Below, in pieces: positions 7,389 to 10,764 of a DNA stretch of 10,764 bases (positions within the stretch are counted from its first letter, which is position 1; every line of letters starts with the position of its first letter). The stretch covers positions 1 through 10,764 of the forward strand of contig JACQWU010000192.1 of NCBI GenBank assembly GCA_016209155.1. The letters run 5' to 3'. The stretch comes from Candidatus Desantisiibacteriota bacterium. GTDB lineage: Bacteria; JACRDZ01. The notes under the pieces are model-generated. The model was not told where the DNA came from. It saw only the letters and a list, made by a program, of their open reading frames with translations, and made no database searches. The translations under genes and the position numbers were made by a program.

Positions 7389-9036
7389 AGATTCATTTAT
7401 TTATGAGGAAACTCCGGATCAATTAAATGCGGTAAAAGAAATCAAAGAAGATATGGAAAAACCAAAACCTATGGATAGATTGATATGCGGGGATGTAGGT
7501 TATGTAAAAACAGAAGTAGCTATAAGAGCATGTTTTAAAGCAATTATGGAAGGGTATCAGGTGATATTATTAGTCCCTACCACAATTCTGGCTCAACAGC
7601 ATTTTAAAACTTTTTCTGATAGAATGGCAGACTATCCGATTACTGTAGAAATGTTAAGCAGATTTAGAAATATTAGGGAGCAGAAAAAGATAATAAAAGA
7701 TTTAACTGAAGGAAACATCGATTTGATTATCGGCACTCACAGATTAATACAGGATGATATTAAAATTAAAAATCCGGGGCTTTTAATTATAGATGAGGAA
7801 CACAGATTTGGAGTAAAGCAAAAAGAAAAAATCAAAAAACTCCGTAAGCTTATTGATGTCCTTTCATTGACAGCTACACCTATCCCGAGAACCTTGCAAA
7901 TGTCTCTTATTGAAGTAAGAGATATGAGTGTAATATCCACTCCGCCTCCCGGCAGAGTTCCGATTAAGACTTATGTTCTGGAATTCAATAAAGATATTAT
8001 AAAAAATGCCATTATTAATGAAACTAAACGCAAAGGCCAGATCTTTTATGTGCATAACGCAGTTGAAACAATTGAATCAGCTGCTTTGTTTATTCAGGAA
8101 TTGGTCCCGAATGTTTCTGTCACTTTTGCTCATGGACAGATGAAGGAAAAAGATCTTGAAAAAACCATGCTGGATTTTTTAAATAATAAATATTCTGTGC
8201 TTGTTTGTACAACTATCATTGAATCCGGACTTGACATCCCCAATGTTAATACAATAATTATTGAACAGGCTGACCATTTTGGACTGGCGCAGCTTTATCA
8301 ATTAAAGGGAAGAGTGGGGCGATGCGATAGGATGGCTTACGCTTATTTATTTTATGATAATGAGGATAAGCTGACTAATACTGCGCGTAAGCGTCTTGAG
8401 GCTATAGCGGAAATAACAGAGCTTGGTTCCGGATTTAAAATTGCGATGCGTGACCTTGAAATTCGCGGCGCAGGAAATATTCTGGGGACTGCTCAGCACG
8501 GGCATATAAATGCAGTAGGATATGATCTGTATTGCGAACTGCTAAAAGAATGTATCGAAGAATTAAAAGGGAAAAAACATGAAGAAAAAATTTCCTCTGA
8601 AATAAATTTATATATAAGTAATTTTTTACCGGATGACTACATCCCTGATTCAAGACAAAAAATTTCAATTTACAAAAGACTGGCGGCTATTCAGGAAAAA
8701 GAGGAAGTAGAGGATATTGAAAAGGAATTAAATGACCGCTATGGAAATATTCCAGGACCTGTAAATAATTTATTAAATATTATTTATATAAAAATATTAT
8801 CATCCAAAGCTTTTATAATAAGTATAAAGGAAATTAAAAACAAGCAAATAATTATCAAATTCAATTCCAGAAATAAACTGAATCATATTAAAATTGCTGC
8901 ACTTTATAAGCAGTATCCGGATATGGTGAATTTTTTCGCGGGTTCTTCTCCTGAACTTAAAATTGATATTAATAAAATAACATCAGAATCAGGGATATTG
9001 GGACTATTAAAAAACATGTTGCATATTATAATATAA
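7378..9036 (+). pseudogene. mfd: Mfd, 3' part (SF2 translocase and C-terminal domain) in a shifted frame
   Basis: The conserved sequence resumes at 7378 with REFEDSFIYEETPDQL in a frame different from the 5' part. It is about 552 residues long; the first ATG in this frame is 7453. Helicase landmarks are MDRLICGDVGYVKTEVA (motif I region), LVPTTILAQQH, IDEEHRFG (Walker B, from about 7789), SLTATPIPRTL, TTIIESGLDIPN and QLKGRVGRCDR. They are followed by the RecG/Mfd block GSGFKIAMRDLEIRGAGNILGTAQHG and the C-terminal TRCF domain ending at TAA 9034-9036. The Walker A loop carries Val (GTA 7504-7506) where GDVGYGKT has an essential Gly before the Lys; this alone should impair ATP binding. Apart from these defects the translocase is complete, which suggests recent damage or a sequence error. 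No ribosome site precedes 7453, so separate translation is unlikely. Confidence 0.87.
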
Positions 9037-9066
9037 TATGATAAATTCAGAAATATTTTTGAATAT

Positions 9067-9101
9067 GAAGAACCCTGCGGCAGAGACCGCAGGGTATCTT
9101 C
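9067..9101 (+). terminator. Terminator-like GC-rich hairpin after mfd
   Basis: ACCCTGCGG (9072-9080) pairs with CCGCAGGGT (9087-9095) around the loop CAGAGA. The stem can be extended below a one-base bulge by GAAGA (9067-9071) with TCTTC (9097-9101). It lies about 30 nt after the mfd stop. The following stretch (TGTCTCT) is pyrimidine-rich but not a clean U tract, so termination strength is uncertain. Confidence 0.65.
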
Positions 9102-9134
9102 TGTCTCTGATAGGAATTCTTTATTATTTATTTT

Positions 9135-9181
9135 TGTGCCAATTCATCCCTGCCTTAGAAAGGCAGGGTATTAATGGCACA
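9135..9181. repeat. Nested inverted repeat (palindromic element)
   Basis: Outer arms TGTGCCA (9135-9141) and TGGCACA (9175-9181) enclose an inner perfect 9-bp stem, CCCTGCCTT (9148-9156) with AAGGCAGGG (9160-9168), closed by the 3-nt loop AGA. The two stems are separated by a 6-nt unpaired region on each side. There is no U tract on either strand, so it does not look like a plain terminator. It could be a REP/MITE-like palindrome, a processed RNA structure or a binding site. The right arm is part of the element repeated before argF. Confidence 0.7.
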
Positions 9182-9196
9182 TCCAGATAAATAAAT
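9169..9196 (+). repeat. Shared 28-nt intergenic element, copy 1
   Basis: TATTAATGGCAC, then 5 variable bases, then GATAAATAAAT. It matches 10233-10260 at 24 of 28 positions with identical internal spacing. This copy begins within the nested inverted repeat and ends about 98 nt before the isomerase start. Function is unknown; a protein-binding or promoter-proximal site, or the end of a dispersed repeat, are both possible. Confidence 0.6.
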
Positions 9197-9294
9197 AATG
9201 AAAAAGGAGGGTAACTTAAAATAAAAAACAGAAATAATAATTTTATCTTTGGACATAAACTATGATAAATAAAAAATAAATGAAAGGATTTAAG

Positions 9295-9858
9295 ATGAAG
9301 AATAAATTAAAAGCAAGTCTGGTATTGTTTTTTTCGATTTTTTTACTTATGTCATGCAAAACTTCAGAAAAAAAAGATGATAATTCTGCAGCGAATGCAA
9401 ATATTGCCGAGGGAGATATTGTTGCAAAAGTCGGGAATACTATAATTTCAAAAGATGATTTTGAACGTAAATTTTTGAGTGTTCCTCCGCAATTTAAAAT
9501 GTTTTTTAACGGCGAAGATGGAAAGAAAAGATTTCTGGAACAAATAATAAAAGAAAAAATGTTCATTGAGCAGGCTGTTCGCCTGGGTGTGGATAAAAAA
9601 AAGGAAATACAACAAAATTTATCGGATATGAAAGATAATTTAATTGCTAATGAACTTTATAATTCAAAAATGAAGGAATTTGAAAATACCAGTAATATAT
9701 CAGACCAGGATGTCGAAAATGAAATTAAAAGCAATAAAATAGCACGTGCAAGCCATATTTTAATTAAAGATGAAACTAAAGCAAAAAATGTTTTTAAAAG
9801 AGTTAAAAAGGGTGAAGATATAACAAAATTATCAAAAGAATTCTCCAAATCTGGTTAA
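9295..9858 (+). pseudogene. Parvulin-type peptidyl-prolyl isomerase lipoprotein, 5' part of a gene broken by deletion/frameshift
   Basis: Secreted PpiC/PrsA/SurA-type isomerases speed folding of exported proteins. The start at ATG 9295 is preferred over ATG 9280 because AAAGGA (9283-9288) lies 6 nt upstream. It begins with a lipoprotein signal ending in the lipobox LLMSC (Cys21), so the product would be anchored in a membrane facing the periplasm. A charged low-complexity linker follows, then a SurA-N-like helical region (VAKVGNTIISKDDFERKF from residue 43, LEQIIKEKMFIEQAVRLGV). The parvulin domain begins at RASHILIKDETKAKNVFKRV (from residue 151). After LSKEFSKSG the frame hits TAA 9856-9858. 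The expected GGDLGFF...GQM..EFE.A.FSL core (roughly 30-36 residues) is missing, so the active site is incomplete. The gene as a whole spans 9295-10108. Confidence 0.85.
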
Positions 9859-10108
9859 GACAAAATTCGGATATCATATTATTAAAAGAACAGAACCGGA
9901 TAAAAATGATGTGAAAAATATTATTGCTAATAAAAATAAAAGAGAGTTGTTTGAAAAATGGATGGAAGGACTTAAAAAAGAAATAACTGTAACTATAAAT
10001 GAAGAAGTATTGAAAAAAATATCAGTGAGCCCTTCCGTTCCCGGAATGCCAGGTATGCCTGGAATGCCTCCCGGACATGGTAATGTTGCTGTTCCTGCAG
10101 GTGAGTAA
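9851..10108 (+). pseudogene. Parvulin-type isomerase, 3' part in a shifted frame
   Basis: In the +2 frame the domain's last strand reappears immediately at the junction: LVKTKFGYHIIKRTEPDKN, the standard end of a parvulin domain. It is followed by a charged helix (NKNKRELFEKWMEGLKKEITVTINEEVLKKI) and an unusual Pro/Gly/Met tail (PGMPGMPGMPPGH) to TAA 10106-10108. An ATG at 9911 has no convincing ribosome site and lies inside the helix, so this piece is the tail of the isomerase gene, not a small gene of its own. Upstream and downstream parts overlap by a few bases, as expected where a block has been deleted. Confidence 0.83.
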
Positions 10109-10135
10109 TAGTTAAATATTATTTATACAAATAAG

Positions 10136-10179
10136 AGGGTTTAAGAAATATGGATATGAAATCTTAAACCCTTTTTTTT
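10136..10179 (+). terminator. Rho-independent terminator after the isomerase gene
   Basis: An 11-bp perfect stem (AGGGTTTAAGA at 10136-10146 with TCTTAAACCCT at 10162-10172) has a 15-nt loop and runs directly into eight T residues (10172-10179). It starts 27 nt after the stop codon. Confidence 0.92.
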
Positions 10180-10204
10180 ATTAAGCATCTCGGTGATTAT
10201 TTCA

Positions 10205-10232
10205 TCAGCTTTCAGCTATCAGTCCTTAGCTA
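10205..10232 (+). repeat. Degenerate tandem 7-nt repeat, four units
   Basis: Successive heptamers are TCAGCTT, TCAGCTA, TCAGTCC and TTAGCTA. They share a TCAGCTN pattern and abut the second copy of the 28-nt shared element. Such short AGCTGA-type tandem runs are seen in intergenic DNA of many bacteria; no function can be assigned here. Confidence 0.55.
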
Positions 10233-10260
10233 TATTAATGGCACTTTCGGATAAAAAAAT
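10233..10260 (+). repeat. Shared 28-nt intergenic element, copy 2
   Basis: TATTAATGGCAC, 5 variable bases, then GATAAAAAAAT, matching 9169-9196 at 24 of 28 positions. It ends 54 nt before the argF start. In this copy the left half of the palindrome is absent and the 7-nt tandem repeat precedes it instead. Confidence 0.6.
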
Positions 10261-10296
10261 CTTGCAATATCAAGATTATTTTGTTAATCTTATAAT
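10258..10296 (+). promoter_or_regulatory. argF promoter region with overlapping alternative inverted repeats
   Basis: A consensus TATAAT (10291-10296) lies 18 nt before the argF start codon; no good -35 is at normal spacing (TTGCAA at 10262 is 23 nt away). Three related arms precede it: AATCTTG (10258-10264), CAAGATTA (10271-10278) and TAATCTT (10285-10291). The middle arm can pair with either neighbour, giving two mutually exclusive 7-bp hairpins, or it forms a two-palindrome operator touching the -10. It does not resemble a standard ARG box. If TATAAT is used, the arms lie upstream of the RNA start, which favours a DNA-level operator over an attenuator. Confidence 0.45.
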
Positions 10297-10314
10297 CATA
10301 TATTGGAGATAATT

Positions 10315-10764
10315 ATGTTAAAAGATTTATTGAAAATATCGGATTTTACTGAAGAAGATATTCTGGAAATATTTAATGATACTGATGTTTTAAAAAAACA
10401 ATTAATGCAAGGTATGAAAATATTTCCGTTTCAGAATAAAACTCTGGGTATGATTTTTAAAAAGACATCTACCCGTACGCGCGTTTCTTTTGAGGTCGGA
10501 ATGTATCAGCTTGGCGGACATGCGCTGTTTTTAGATGCAAATGCCGTTCAGCTCTCCCGCGGTGAGACGATTGATGATACAGCACGCGTACTATCACGAT
10601 ATTTAGATATTATAATGATAAGAACTTTTGAACATTCTGAAGCAGAAGAATTTGCTAATTCTTCTGCCGTACCTGTAATTAATGGATTGACCAATCTCCA
10701 TCATCCCTGCCAGGCTATGGCTGATTATTATACGATTTATAAATTTAAAAATAAACTTAAAGGA
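10315..10764 (+). CDS. argF: Ornithine carbamoyltransferase, N-terminal 150 residues (3' end outside window)
   Basis: This enzyme makes citrulline from ornithine and carbamoyl phosphate in arginine biosynthesis, in the cytoplasm. ATG 10315 has GGAG (10305-10308) 6 nt upstream, and the frame is open to the last base. The visible half is the carbamoyl-phosphate-binding domain: [20 protein letters not shown] with the STRTR phosphate-binding loop, the [20 protein letters not shown] block, IMIRTF, and [20 protein letters not shown] with the HPCQ motif. SRGE and [10 protein letters not shown] point to ornithine and not aspartate carbamoyltransferase. The ornithine-binding domain lies beyond the window. 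It has its own upstream region after a strong terminator, so it probably starts a new transcription unit. Confidence 0.93.
   Translation, partial: MLKDLLKISDFTEEDILEIFNDTDVLKKQLMQGMKIFPFQNKTLGMIFKKTSTRTRVSFEVGMYQLGGHALFLDANAVQLSRGETIDDTARVLSRYLDIIMIRTFEHSEAEEFANSSAVPVINGLTNLHHPCQAMADYYTIYKFKNKLKG

Larger units (their letters stand above)
9102..9294 (+). other. Non-coding interval between mfd and the isomerase gene
   Basis: No credible gene is seen. The interval holds the nested inverted repeat (9135-9181), the first copy of a 28-nt shared element (9169-9196), an unattached GGAGG-like sequence near 9205-9211 and an AT-rich leader. AAAGGA at 9283-9288 serves the isomerase ATG at 9295. I could not assign a convincing -35/-10 pair, so the isomerase promoter is unresolved. 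Confidence 0.5.

Noticed and set aside
7370-7460. Programmed ribosomal frameshift in mfd
   Set aside because: There is no slippery heptamer, and about 50-60 conserved residues are missing at the junction, which a frameshift alone cannot explain.
9175-9190. Sigma-54 promoter (TGGCAC as a -24 box), also at 10239-10254
   Set aside because: At the required spacing both copies have GATA in place of TTGC, so the essential -12 GC is absent.
9198-9224. Eight-codon reading frame (MKKEGNLK) and a GGAGGG sequence at about 9206-9211
   Set aside because: The purine-rich run lies inside this tiny frame, and no start codon sits at proper spacing downstream. There is no support for a leader peptide or gene.
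9911-10108. Independent small gene of 65 codons
   Set aside because: The frame continues upstream through the conserved parvulin ending (VKTKFGYHIIKR), so it is the tail of the broken isomerase gene.
10258-10277. Minus-strand terminator (7-bp stem followed by T residues on that strand)
   Set aside because: No minus-strand gene ends here; it is kept only as a possible secondary role of the argF upstream arms.
1-10764. CRISPR array, tRNA/rRNA genes, transposase or phage genes
   Set aside because: I saw no regularly spaced direct repeats of the right size, no tRNA-like cloverleaf or rRNA core sequence, and no recombinase or phage protein motifs on either strand.

Overview
The window is an AT-rich, plus-strand-only stretch. 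It reads like the chromosome of an uncultured, Gram-negative-type bacterium with anaerobic, cytochrome-based respiration. It has System II cytochrome c maturation genes, a membrane-anchored multiheme cytochrome c, an NHL-repeat secreted protein, a DUF1385 membrane protein and a lipoprotein-type parvulin. That mix is familiar from Desulfobacterota, Nitrospirota and related candidate phyla. The phylum is my inference and cannot be fixed from this sequence alone.

Layout. (1) 1-3231: a respiratory operon made of the 3' end of resB, a complete ccsA/resC and a cytochrome with eight haem motifs. It is closed by a strong rho-independent terminator. ResB and CcsA export haem and attach it to apocytochromes outside the membrane; the cytochrome next door is an obvious client and probably takes electrons from the quinol pool. 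(2) 3262-4047: a divergent tatC. (3) 4056-9101: a good sigma-70-like promoter, then an NHL-repeat exported protein, a DUF1385 (YqhQ-type) membrane protein and mfd, ending in a GC-rich hairpin. (4) 9295-10179: a parvulin-type peptidyl-prolyl isomerase lipoprotein gene and its terminator. (5) 10315-end: the first 150 codons of argF (ornithine carbamoyltransferase).

Two genes are broken in the same way. mfd lacks an internal block of roughly 50-60 codons after the RNA-polymerase-interaction domain. The isomerase lacks the middle of its parvulin domain. Each loss shifts the frame, and each junction looks compatible with deletion between very short direct repeats. mfd also has Val in place of the Walker A glycine that precedes the catalytic lysine. 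This is either real gene decay or an assembly/amplification artefact; reads spanning 7375-7390 and 9845-9860 would decide.

The two longer intergenic regions (9102-9294 and 10180-10314) share a 28-nt element (24/28 identical) upstream of the isomerase and of argF. Nested or alternative inverted repeats and a degenerate 7-nt tandem repeat lie around these copies. I see no tRNA, rRNA, CRISPR array, transposase or phage gene. I do not see a clearly new multi-gene system. The most unusual items are the octahaem cytochrome with a CX3CH first haem site, the paired internal deletions and the shared intergenic element.
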